Source of the DNA: Paraburkholderia youngii
Lineage (GTDB): Bacteria > Pseudomonadota > Gammaproteobacteria > Burkholderiales > Burkholderiaceae
Direction: 5' to 3'
Assembly: GCF_013366925.1 (NCBI RefSeq)
Contig: NZ_JAALDK010000001.1
Span: 6,384,001-6,448,000, forward strand
DNA: 64,000 nt
Program-made: the position numbers and the translations under genes
Shown: positions 9,241 through 17,761 of the stretch, in pieces
Layout: each line of letters begins with the position of its first letter
Position numbering within the stretch: the first letter of the stretch is position 1
The notes under the pieces: generated by a model
Seen by the model: only the letters and a program-made list of their open reading frames with translations
Told to the model about the DNA's origin: nothing
Database searches by the model: none

Positions 9241-9316
9241 AACTTGAAGCGGTTGCGCGGCTGATACGGCACGCCGCGCCAATCCTTTCTTTTCCCTCCT
9301 CGCGCTACGGCTGCCG

Positions 9317-10534
9317 CTACTGCACGAGGTTGTTCAGTTCGATGATCGGCAGCATCACCGCAAGCACGATCACGAGCACCACGCCCCCCATCGCCAGAAT
9401 CAGCAGCGGCTCGAGCAGGCTCGTCAGGAACATCGTGCGACGCTCCAGTTCGCGCGCTTCGCCGTCGGCCGCGCGATCGAGCATCGTCGTCACGTCGCCG
9501 GTCGCTTCACCCGAGCGGATCAGGTGCACGAGCACCGGCGGAAACGTCTTCGTGTTGCCCAGCGCGCGCGACAGCGACGTACCTTCGCGCACCCGCACGA
9601 TCGCATCGTCGATGTTCTCGCGCATTGCGTTGTTGCTGAGCGTATCGGCCGCGGCCTGCAACGCGCGCAGAATCGGCACGCCCGCCGCGGTCAGAATGCC
9701 GAGCGTGCTGGCGAAGCGCACGGTGTTATAGCCGCGCACCAGCTTGCCGAGCAGCGGCGCGGTCAGCAGCCAGCGGTCGAAGGCAAGGCGCGGCCCCGGT
9801 TGCCTGAGCGTCGCGCGCACCAGATAGACGACCACGATCACGCCGATCAGCATCGCCCACCACCAGTGCCGCACGAAACCGGACAGCGCCATCATCATGA
9901 TCGTCAGAAACGGCAGCTGCTGCTTGGTGCTCGCGAACACGTTGACGACCTGCGGCACCACATAGCTGAGCAGGAACGTAACGATGCCGAACGCGATGAT
10001 CGTGACGATCGTCGGATACGTGAACGCCAGCACGATCTTCTGCTTCAGGGCATTGCGCTGCTCGATGTAATCCGCGAGCCGCGACAGCACCAGGCCGAGC
10101 TTGCCCGTGTGTTCGCCGGCCGCGACGAGCGCCCGGTAGATCTCGGGGAAATCCTTCGGATGCTGCTGCAGCGCGTTCGCAAGCGAATGACCGCCGAGCA
10201 CTTCGGCGCGAATCGCCGCCATCAGCTCGCGGATGTAGTCGCGCTCCGACTGCTCGGTCAGCACCGAGAGCGCTTCGTCGAGCGGCAGGCCCGCGATCAG
10301 CAGACTCGCGAGCTGCCGCGTCAGAATCGCCTGCTCGCGCTGCGACAGACGACGCCCGAGCGCGAGCCGCTGATTGCGCTCGCCGCGCGTGCGCGACGCC
10401 GCCGGTTCGACGACGAGCGGCGTGAGTCCCTGCGAACGCAGGTTGGTGCGCGCGCCGCGCGCACTGTCGGCGTCGAGCACGCCTTTTTGTGCCTTGCCCG
10501 CCGCGTCGATCGCTTCAAAACGGAATGCCGGCAT
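9317..10534 (-). CDS. gspF: Type II secretion inner-membrane platform protein GspF
   Basis: GspF is the polytopic inner-membrane protein at the base of the pseudopilus. The 405-residue product has the two repeated GspF domains (about residues 70-190 and 275-395) with three hydrophobic segments near residues 170-190, 220-240 and 375-395. Family motifs include LTRQLASLLIAGLPLDEAL and LRSGEATG. It starts four bases after the gspE stop and forms a gspDEF operon. Confidence 0.94.
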   Translation of the reverse strand: MPAFRFEAIDAAGKAQKGVLDADSARGARTNLRSQGLTPLVVEPAASRTRGERNQRLALGRRLSQREQAILTRQLASLLIAGLPLDEALSVLTEQSERDYIRELMAAIRAEVLGGHSLANALQQHPKDFPEIYRALVAAGEHTGKLGLVLSRLADYIEQRNALKQKIVLAFTYPTIVTIIAFGIVTFLLSYVVPQVVNVFASTKQQLPFLTIMMMALSGFVRHWWWAMLIGVIVVVYLVRATLRQPGPRLAFDRWLLTAPLLGKLVRGYNTVRFASTLGILTAAGVPILRALQAAADTLSNNAMRENIDDAIVRVREGTSLSRALGNTKTFPPVLVHLIRSGEATGDVTTMLDRAADGEARELERRTMFLTSLLEPLLILAMGGVVLVIVLAVMLPIIELNNLVQ

Positions 10535-10538
10535 GCGC

Positions 10539-12062
10539 TTATGCTCCGCCCGTCACGCGAATCACTTCTTCGAGCGACGTCAGTCCCGATGCGAGCCAGC
10601 GCTCCGAATCCTCGCGCAGCGTGCGCATGCCTTGGGCGCGGCCCGCTTCGAGAATTTCGGCATCGGCCGCGTTGCGGTGGATCAGCGAGCGGATCGATTC
10701 GTCGATCAGCAACAGCTCGTAGACGCCGCGGCGTCCCGCGTAACCGGACTGGCCACAACGGTCGCAGCCGACCGGATGCCAGCGTTTGCTGCCATCTTCT
10801 TCGGTGCGCTCTTCGCGGCACACCGGGCACAGCCGCCGCACCAGCCGCTGCGCGAGCACGCCGAGCAGCGACGAGGCGAGCAGATACGGCTCGACGCCCA
10901 TGTCGGTCAGACGCGTGACGGCCGATGCCGCGTCGTTCGTGTGCAGCGTGGCGAGCACAAGGTGACCGGTCAGCGATGCCTGCACCGCGATCTGCGCGGT
11001 TTCGAGGTCGCGGATTTCACCGATCATGATGACGTCCGGGTCCTGACGCAGAATCGAGCGCAATGCGCGCGCGAAGCTCATGCCGATCCGCTCGTTGACC
11101 TGGGTCTGGCCGATGCCGGACAGGTCGTATTCGATCGGGTCTTCCACCGTCATGATGTTGGTGGTTGCCGTCTCCAGTCGCGACATCGACGCATACAGCG
11201 TCGTCGTCTTGCCTGAGCCGGTCGGGCCCGTCACGAGCACGATACCGTGCGGCTTGCCGATCAGCTTGTCGAACTGGCCGAGCGTGTCGGATGCCATGCC
11301 GAGCGCTTCGAGATTGAGCCGCGCCGCGTCTTTCTCGAGCAGACGCAGCACCGCGCGCTCGCCGTGGCCCGTCGGCAGCGTCGATACCCGCACGTCGACT
11401 GGACGACCGCCAACGCGCAGCGTGATGCGGCCGTCCTGCGGCAAACGTTTTTCCGCGATGTCGAGCTGCGCCATGATCTTGATCCGCGAGATCAGCGCGC
11501 CGTGCAGCGCTTTCTTGGGCCGCACCACGTCGCGCAGCGTGCCGTCGACGCGAAAACGCACTACCGACGCATTCTCGAACGGTTCGATATGAATATCCGA
11601 TGCCTGCTCGCGTGCGGCTTGCGTGAGCAGCGCGTTGATCATGCGGATGATCGGCGCGTCGTCTTCCGATTCGAGCAGATCCTCGACCTCGGGGATGTCC
11701 TGCATCAGCCGCGACAGATCGACTTCGCCTTCCACTTCGCCGACCACCTGCGCGGCGCTGCCGTCCTGGCGCGCATAGGCCTGGTTGATCGCCTGCGCGA
11801 GATCGTCGGCGGGCACGCGCACGACCGACACTACGCCGTAGTTGCGCGCGATTTCGGCAAGCGCGGCTTCGCTCGTGCGTTCGCTGATCCAGACTTCGAG
11901 GCTATCGGCATGCTGATGCGCGACCAGGATCTGGCCGCTGCGCGCAAAACCGTATGGCACGAGCCGGGCGGCAAGCGGCGAGGGCGCCGCGCGCTCGCCG
12001 GCCGCGGCATCGCCGTTCAGCGGACGTTGCGAGGGCGCGGTTTGCGCGGGCATCTGCGTCAC
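10539..12062 (-). CDS. gspE: Type II secretion ATPase GspE
   Basis: GspE is the cytoplasmic hexameric ATPase that powers pseudopilus assembly. The 507-residue product has a Walker A motif (GPTGSGKTTTLY), the Asp box and Walker B region (DPDVIMIGEIRD), a His box (LTGHLVLATLHTNDA) and a tetracysteine zinc motif (CPVC, then CDRC about 22 residues on). The GTG at 12062 overlaps the gspD stop and has GGGAG at good spacing. The next in-frame ATG, at 12053, is too far from that site. Confidence 0.95.
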   Translation of the reverse strand: MTQMPAQTAPSQRPLNGDAAAGERAAPSPLAARLVPYGFARSGQILVAHQHADSLEVWISERTSEAALAEIARNYGVVSVVRVPADDLAQAINQAYARQDGSAAQVVGEVEGEVDLSRLMQDIPEVEDLLESEDDAPIIRMINALLTQAAREQASDIHIEPFENASVVRFRVDGTLRDVVRPKKALHGALISRIKIMAQLDIAEKRLPQDGRITLRVGGRPVDVRVSTLPTGHGERAVLRLLEKDAARLNLEALGMASDTLGQFDKLIGKPHGIVLVTGPTGSGKTTTLYASMSRLETATTNIMTVEDPIEYDLSGIGQTQVNERIGMSFARALRSILRQDPDVIMIGEIRDLETAQIAVQASLTGHLVLATLHTNDAASAVTRLTDMGVEPYLLASSLLGVLAQRLVRRLCPVCREERTEEDGSKRWHPVGCDRCGQSGYAGRRGVYELLLIDESIRSLIHRNAADAEILEAGRAQGMRTLREDSERWLASGLTSLEEVIRVTGGA

Positions 12063-14491
12063 GGACGCGCTCCCGGCGACACCGTGCTCGGCACCGGGCC
12101 GCTCGCCGGCTCGACGACGGCCGGTTGCGGCATGGTTTGCGGCACCGTCTGCGGCACGGGTTGGGTTGTAGTCTGCGCGCCAGCTTGCGGCACGGCCGGC
12201 GCGCCAGCTTGGGGTACGGCCTGCGGCGGTACCTGTTGTGGAACCTGTTGCGGTGCCTGCTGCGGCATCATTTGCTGGCGGCGCATCTGGTTCAGGTCGA
12301 ACAGGTTCATCGCCGGCACCCCGCCCTGGCTCGGGCCGAGCGGCATCGGCGGCACGACCGGATCGTCGCGATCCCTCATGATGTTGTTGTCCTGACGGTA
12401 CGCGCCCTGCACACCCTGGATGTAGTCGTAGCGGTTCGCCGTGACGGCCTGCGTGGTGTCGCGGTCGGCGAGAATGACCGGACGCAGGAACACCATCAGG
12501 TTAGTCTTGTTGCGCGTCTTCTGCTCGGAGCGGAACAGCTGGCCCAGCCACGGAATGTCGCCAAGCAGCGGCACTTTGCTGTTGCTGACCTGGTAGTTGT
12601 CCTGCATCAGGCCGCCGAGCACGATGATCTCGCCGTTATCGCACAGCACGGTCGACTGGATCGAACGCTTCGTGAATTCCGGGCCCGCCGGGTTCGTCGC
12701 CGCGTTGTTCGTGCCGTTCACGATTGCCGAATCTTCCGTGTAGAGCAGCAGCTTCAGGATGCCGCCGTCGGTGATCTGCGGCTTCACGTGCAGCGTCAGA
12801 CCGACGTCGACCCGGTCGAACGTATTGAACGCCGCGCTCGTCGTGCCGCTCGTCAGGTTCGAGTACGAACCGGTCTGGATTGGCACGTTGGTACCGACGA
12901 TGATCTTCGCTTCTTCGTTGTCGAGCGTGATGAGGTTCGGCGTGGACAGCACGTTCGCGTCGGCGGTCTGCGACAGCGCCTGCAGCAGCGCGCCGAGACC
13001 CTGCACGCCGAAGATGTTGTGGATCCAGCCGACGTTCAAGCCCTGTTGCAGGCCCTGGCTGCCCAGCGCCGTCGCGAGACCGCCGGTCGAGCCAGCAGCC
13101 GCCGCAGCAGCCGTCAAGTTGATGATGCTGTTGCCCGAGCCGGTCGCCAGGTTGGTACCGGCAAACAGGTTACCGTTCGCGACCTGCCACTGAATGCCGA
13201 GGTTGCCGCTCGTATTCGAGTTCAGCTCGACGATCAGTGCCTCGATATACACCTGCGCGCGACGCGCATCGAGCTGGTCGATCACCGCGCGCAAGTTGCG
13301 GTACGTCGCTTCGGGCGCCGTGACGATCAGCGAGTTCGTCGCGGGATCGGCCGTGATCATGCCGCCGCCCTGGTCCTCGCTCTTCTCCTTGTCGCTGCTC
13401 AGAAAACCACCGCTGCTGCTGCTCGAGCCCGAAGCGCCGCCGCCCATCGGCGAGTTCATCGAGCCGCCGCCGAGGCCGCCCGACGGCAACGGCGGCGTGC
13501 CCGACGAGCCCGTCGAATAGCTGCTGTTCGACAGACCGCCACCGCCGCCGCCACCACCACCGCCGCCGCCGCTCGTGCTCTGGTTGAACGAGTTCGCCTC
13601 ATTCGCGCCGCCCGACGAGCCCTCGCCGCCGCCCTTGCCGAGCATGCTGCGCAGCGTGCGCGCGAGCTTCGTCGCGTCGGCATTGCGTAGCGGCACGACG
13701 TGGATGTTGCCCGGCATCGCGGTCGGCATGTCGAGCTGCTTGGCGAGCTCCTTGGCCGCCGCGAGGCGTGCGGTGTTCGACGCGCGCATCAGCAGCGAGT
13801 TGGTGCGCGGATCGGACGAGATCGACACCTTGAGCGTCGCGTCCGTGCTGCCGATCGAGCCCGGATCGAGCATCTTGTTCATCTGCTGCGCGATGTCGAT
13901 CGCATTCGCGTTCTTCAACGGCACGACTGCAACCGCCTGGCCGGCCGCGCTATCGACACCCGCGATGATCTGGGCGATGCGCCGCACGTTGTCGGCGTAG
14001 TCGGTGACGACGATCGTATTGTTGGAGGGGTAGGCCGCGACCGTGTTGTTCGGCGAGATCAGCGGACGCAGAACCGGCAGCAGATTGTTGGCCGATTCAT
14101 TCCTCAGCGTGAAAACCTGCGTGACGACCTGGTCGCCGCGCGCCGTCGGCGCGTTGCCGACGTAGGTCGGCACGCCCTGTAGCTTGGCGTCGGCCTCGGG
14201 CACCACTTTCAGCACGCCATGATCCTGCACGAGCGCGAACCCCTGCATGCGCAGCGCGGACTGCAGGGTTTTGAGCGCCTGATCCTGAGGCACAGAATTT
14301 TCGGACACGAGGTTCAGTTGCCCCTTCACCCGCGGATCGACGATGATCGTCTTGCCGGTTGCCGCGCCGATCGCCTTGGCGACCTGGTCGATGTCGGCGT
14401 TGACGAAGTTGAGTGTCACCTGCGCCTGTGCAGTTTGCGCGGTGATCAGTCCAGCCACCAGCAGCGCCGTTGCCGCCCGACGCAAAGCCAT
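12059..14491 (-). CDS. gspD: Type II secretion outer-membrane secretin GspD
   Basis: GspD forms the outer-membrane channel for exoprotein release. From the ATG at 14491 it is 810 residues: a signal peptide (MALRRAATALLVAGLITAQTA), periplasmic N0-N3 domains, and the C-terminal secretin domain (with VPLLGDIPWLGQLFR). The N3 region carries a very long Gly/Ser-rich insertion (about residues 285-370), and the C-terminus is a Pro/Gln-rich tail of about 60 residues. AGAAG sits seven bases upstream of 14491, while the in-frame ATG at 14506 has no ribosome site. No pilotin gene was seen nearby. Confidence 0.93.
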   Translation of the reverse strand: MALRRAATALLVAGLITAQTAQAQVTLNFVNADIDQVAKAIGAATGKTIIVDPRVKGQLNLVSENSVPQDQALKTLQSALRMQGFALVQDHGVLKVVPEADAKLQGVPTYVGNAPTARGDQVVTQVFTLRNESANNLLPVLRPLISPNNTVAAYPSNNTIVVTDYADNVRRIAQIIAGVDSAAGQAVAVVPLKNANAIDIAQQMNKMLDPGSIGSTDATLKVSISSDPRTNSLLMRASNTARLAAAKELAKQLDMPTAMPGNIHVVPLRNADATKLARTLRSMLGKGGGEGSSGGANEANSFNQSTSGGGGGGGGGGGGLSNSSYSTGSSGTPPLPSGGLGGGSMNSPMGGGASGSSSSSGGFLSSDKEKSEDQGGGMITADPATNSLIVTAPEATYRNLRAVIDQLDARRAQVYIEALIVELNSNTSGNLGIQWQVANGNLFAGTNLATGSGNSIINLTAAAAAAGSTGGLATALGSQGLQQGLNVGWIHNIFGVQGLGALLQALSQTADANVLSTPNLITLDNEEAKIIVGTNVPIQTGSYSNLTSGTTSAAFNTFDRVDVGLTLHVKPQITDGGILKLLLYTEDSAIVNGTNNAATNPAGPEFTKRSIQSTVLCDNGEIIVLGGLMQDNYQVSNSKVPLLGDIPWLGQLFRSEQKTRNKTNLMVFLRPVILADRDTTQAVTANRYDYIQGVQGAYRQDNNIMRDRDDPVVPPMPLGPSQGGVPAMNLFDLNQMRRQQMMPQQAPQQVPQQVPPQAVPQAGAPAVPQAGAQTTTQPVPQTVPQTMPQPAVVEPASGPVPSTVSPGARP

Positions 14492-14987
14492 ACAATTTCT
14501 TCTCATGGGATGTGATATCGATGCCGGCAGCCTCTGCCACCGACGGTCATGCGATGCGGACCCGGCGGCAAGCTACCGCCTGGTCGGTTTGTGAGCCGGC
14601 CCTAAAAGCGAGTTTCGCTTCGAGCTCCAGCGTCCCGACGTCCGAAAAAATCGAACAGTAACAGCTTTTCATGTCGGAATTGAAACAAAACAAGGGGCCT
14701 CATGCGAATCCATGAAGATCGCAGAGCTGTTATTAAATTGAAAGCTAACCATCACCGTACACTCACGCCATTACCCGGCTTTGTACGGTCTTATGTCGGT
14801 TAGCCAACTTGACGAAGGTCGGACTGCCGGTATGATACGAGCCGTTCGACCCACTGTTATGTGTTTGCTGACGCGGGTTTTCCCCGATGCTCGACGAACG
14901 CCCGGCCAGCTTGCCGTTGCGGCCGAGACGCGGTCGGCGAACTGCCTTACCGATTCTTACCTCGGGTTTGCTTAGTCCTATTGACCG
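14492..14987. other. Intergenic region between divergent gspD and the transglycosylase gene
   Basis: This gap of about 500 bases must hold promoters for gspDEF on the minus strand and for the transglycosylase on the plus strand. Short reading frames here look random. There is an AT-rich patch around 14640-14760. I see no RNA gene, repeat or convincing consensus promoter. Confidence 0.5.
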
Positions 14988-15431
14988 ATGATACGTCCGC
15001 TCGTCACCTTTGCCGCCACCCTCGCGCTGCTCGCCGCAGCCGGTTCCGCGCGCGCCGACTGCTTCGATGAAGCGGCGAAGTATCAGAAGGTCAATCCGCT
15101 GATCTTACGGGCTATCGCGTGGCAGGAGTCGCACAACCGGCCGGATGCGCAGCACAAGAACGCGAACGGCTCGACCGACTACGGTGTGATGCAAATCAAT
15201 TCGGTGCATCTGCCGGTGCTCTCCCAGTACGGGATCTCGCAGGGCACGCTGATGGAGCCGTGCAAGAACGTTTACATCGCGGCGTGGCATCTGCGCCGCC
15301 AGATGAACAAGTACGGCAATACCTGGCAGGCGGTCGGAGCATACCACTCGGAGACGCCGACGTTGCGGGACAAATACGCGCAACAGATCGCTGCGATTCT
15401 GCGCAGCTGGAAGTTGATGCCCGCGCAGTAA
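14988..15431 (+). CDS. Periplasmic lytic transglycosylase (IagB/VirB1-like, SLT domain)
   Basis: The 147-residue product has a signal peptide ending near ARA (residues 21-23) and then a single compact lysozyme-like transglycosylase domain. The catalytic Glu lies in AIAWQESHNRPDA, followed by the family motifs GVMQIN and the C-terminal AYHSETPTLRDKYA. It would cleave peptidoglycan strands to make room for envelope-spanning machinery. Small enzymes of this type often accompany type III, type IV or pilus systems. Its place beside gspD hints at service to the type II secretion system, but that link is inference. Confidence 0.85.
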   Translation: MIRPLVTFAATLALLAAAGSARADCFDEAAKYQKVNPLILRAIAWQESHNRPDAQHKNANGSTDYGVMQINSVHLPVLSQYGISQGTLMEPCKNVYIAAWHLRRQMNKYGNTWQAVGAYHSETPTLRDKYAQQIAAILRSWKLMPAQ

Positions 15432-15575
15432 GCCATTCCAACGCTGTCGCTCGCACGAGCCGCACGCATTTTAATGCACAATGCGATTTCGTGCTTTTTC
15501 GCGCCGTCGCAGCGACGCCGACGATTTGGCCCCACGCCCCGCACGCCTTCCAATCTTCCCGTATTTCGTACCGCG

Positions 15576-16937
15576 ATGAACCAGCCGCTAATGCCCATCA
15601 CCGTGCTCTCCGGTTTTCTGGGCGCTGGCAAGACCACGCTCCTGAACCACATCCTCGCGAATCGCGCCGGTTTGCGCGTCGCCGCGATCGTCGACGATCT
15701 GGCCGACGTCGATATCGAGCCGACGCTCGTGCGTGATGCGGCCGAGCTGCCGGGCGTCGGCGAGCAGATCGTCGAACTCAGGAACGGCTGCATTTGCTGC
15801 ACACCGCGCGACGATCTGCAAAGCGACATCCGTCGCCTCGCCGGCGAAAAGCGCTTCGACGTGCTGGTGATCGAATCGATTGGCATCGCCGAGCCCATGT
15901 CGATTGCCGAAACCATCACATACGATGGCGACGAAGCCCCGTCGCCCGGCGAAGCCGCCCGGCTCGATACGATGGTCACGGTCGTCGATGCGTTCAACTT
16001 CCTGCGCGATTACGCGTCTGCCGATGCGCTCTCCGAACGCGGCGTCACGGTCGACGAAGGCGACGACCGCATGATCGGGGAGTTGCTGATCGAGCAGATC
16101 GAGTTTTGTGACGTGCTCGTCGTGAACAAGATTGATCTCGTCAGCGCGGACGAGCTCGCGCGTTTGCAGCGCATCCTCGCGCGCCTGAACCCGCGCGCGG
16201 TGCAGCTCGTGAGCCGCTTTGCCGACGTGCCGCTCGATCAGGTGCTGAACACCGGACGCTTCGATTTCGACGAAGCGTCGAATGCGCAGGGCTGGCTCGC
16301 GGCGCTCGAGCACAAGCACGAGAATGAGCACGGCGGTAAAGATGGCCGCATGCATCACAGCGAAGCCGACGAATACGGCGTCGGCTATTTCGTCTATCGC
16401 GCACGCCGGCCGTTTCATCCGCAGCGGCTATGGGAGCTGCTGCACCAGGAGTGGAAGGGCGTACTGCGCAGCAAGGGATTCTTCTGGCTCGCGACGCGCA
16501 ACGATATCGGCGGTTCGCTCTCGCAGGCCGGTGGTGCTTGCCGGCACGGCCCCGCGGGCATGTGGTGGGCCGCGCAGGATCGCAGCGAATGGCCGGAAGG
16601 CGACGACGAGCTGGCCGCCGAAATCGCCGCCGACTGGTACGGCGAGCCGGACGATATGAGCATCGGCGATCGTCGTCAGGAGTTCGCGCTGATCGGCGTC
16701 GATATCGATCCCGCCCTGTGGCGCGCGAAGTTCGATGCCTGTCTGCTCACCGACGACGAATACGCGCTCGGGCCGCAAGCCTGGCAGCAGTTCCCCGATC
16801 CGTTCCCGGCATGGGAGTTCGACGACCACGATCACGATCACGATGACGACCAGCATCACCATCATCATCACGGGCACGGCGACGACTGCGAGCATTGTGG
16901 ACATGACCACGGCAAGAACGCGCATCGTCATGACTGA
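15576..16937 (+). CDS. CobW/COG0523-family GTPase with His-rich tail (putative metallochaperone)
   Basis: COG0523 GTPases deliver or insert metals, often zinc or cobalt. This 453-residue member has a Walker A motif (GFLGAGKTT, residues 13-21), the hallmark metal motif GCICC (residues 71-75), a NKID nucleotide-specificity motif near residue 190, and a C-terminal CobW domain. The last 40 residues are an extreme His/Asp run including two Cys, a likely metal reservoir. The ATG at 15576 begins [13 protein letters not shown]. The longer open frame from 15474 is unlikely. I could not find a clear Zur box upstream. Confidence 0.88.
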   Translation: MNQPLMPITVLSGFLGAGKTTLLNHILANRAGLRVAAIVDDLADVDIEPTLVRDAAELPGVGEQIVELRNGCICCTPRDDLQSDIRRLAGEKRFDVLVIESIGIAEPMSIAETITYDGDEAPSPGEAARLDTMVTVVDAFNFLRDYASADALSERGVTVDEGDDRMIGELLIEQIEFCDVLVVNKIDLVSADELARLQRILARLNPRAVQLVSRFADVPLDQVLNTGRFDFDEASNAQGWLAALEHKHENEHGGKDGRMHHSEADEYGVGYFVYRARRPFHPQRLWELLHQEWKGVLRSKGFFWLATRNDIGGSLSQAGGACRHGPAGMWWAAQDRSEWPEGDDELAAEIAADWYGEPDDMSIGDRRQEFALIGVDIDPALWRAKFDACLLTDDEYALGPQAWQQFPDPFPAWEFDDHDHDHDDDQHHHHHHGHGDDCEHCGHDHGKNAHRHD

Positions 16938-16974
16938 ACGAAGCACGCCGCGCATTCGAACCTCATGCACGGAC

Positions 16975-17005
16975 GAAAAAAAACCCGCCACTGGCGGGTT
17001 TTTCT
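16975..17005. terminator. Bidirectional terminator between the CobW gene and the HU gene
   Basis: The hairpin AAACCCGCC / GGCGGGTTT (arms 16981-16989 and 16993-17001) has a three-base loop. It is flanked by an A run on the left and a T run on the right, so it can end transcripts from both convergent genes. Confidence 0.9.
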
Positions 17006-17036
17006 CGCGGGTGTCAACTGCCCGGCAGTAGTCTGC

Positions 17037-17315
17037 TTAGCGCTTGTTGACTGCGTCCTTGAACGCCTTGCCTGCCGTGAACTTGACAGTCTTGGCAGCC
17101 GGGATCTTGATGGTTTCGCCGGTCTTCGGATTACGCCCCGTACGCGCTGCGCGCTTGCCCGAACCAAAGCTACCGAAGCCGATCAACTGGACCGCCTCAC
17201 CCTTCGACACAGACTTCTTGATCACTTCAAGCAACGTGTCCAGCGTTTCACCGGTTTGAGCCTTGCTGGCGCCCGTCTGTCCTGCGACAGCGTCGATCAG
17301 TTCCTGTTTGTTCAT
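17037..17315 (-). CDS. HU-family nucleoid DNA-binding protein
   Basis: The 92-residue product is a full-length HU-type histone-like protein. It opens with [15 protein letters not shown] and contains GFGSFG, the beta-arm signature [20 protein letters not shown], and a closing [11 protein letters not shown] binds and bends DNA without strong sequence preference and helps DnaA open the origin in other bacteria. It lies about 2.5 kb from the origin proposed here. I call it HU rather than IHF because of its size and this arm sequence. Confidence 0.95.
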   Translation of the reverse strand: MNKQELIDAVAGQTGASKAQTGETLDTLLEVIKKSVSKGEAVQLIGFGSFGSGKRAARTGRNPKTGETIKIPAAKTVKFTAGKAFKDAVNKR

Positions 17316-17761
17316 TAAGGTTCCTTTCTGAGTTTAGGTTGATACGAACAGCGCGACCGCGCCGATTATACGTGCGCGCACCGCGCCGTCGAGCAGCTGC
17401 GGCCCCGATCCTGAAGATCTCCCACGCCGGACAGGATACTGTTCGGCGGCCGTGCTGCCGCTCCCTTCGCGGCGCTTGCTATGATAGCGCAGCGCAAACC
17501 CAATCAGGATAAGGGTTTCGAGGAATTGCACGGTTTTCGGGCCGTTCTTGCAAGTAAATCGAAATTTTGCCCTTCAGCACCCCCTAAACGAGGGCTGAAA
17601 CCCAGTCCTGGCGGGGGTTAGCGTTGGTTTTTGCCAACGCAGCAAAGCGTCTGAAAGCGTCCTGATGGGTCTTTTGCGGCGACTCGCGCGCGGCGCGCGC
17701 CGACTCCGACCATCGAACCCGCTCTTTCGAGCGATCTTTTGAGCGTGTTTTCCCGTCGCGC
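17316..17761. other. Intergenic region upstream of HU and mnmC, with a candidate HU promoter
   Basis: The gap of about 445 bases separates the divergent HU and mnmC genes. On the minus strand a TATAAT (17365-17370) lies about 50 bases upstream of the HU start with a weak -35 near 17387-17392. The rest, including overlapping Arg-rich frames on the minus strand, shows no recognisable gene or RNA. Confidence 0.45.

Noticed and set aside
13535..13575. Repetitive GCC/ACC-type run that could be taken for a tandem repeat element
   Set aside because: It is the coding sequence of the Gly-rich insertion in GspD and keeps frame.
11954..13690. Long plus-strand open frame (578 codons) opposite gspE and gspD
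   Set aside because: It is Arg/His-rich low-complexity antisense of the secretin gene and its Gly-rich insertion.
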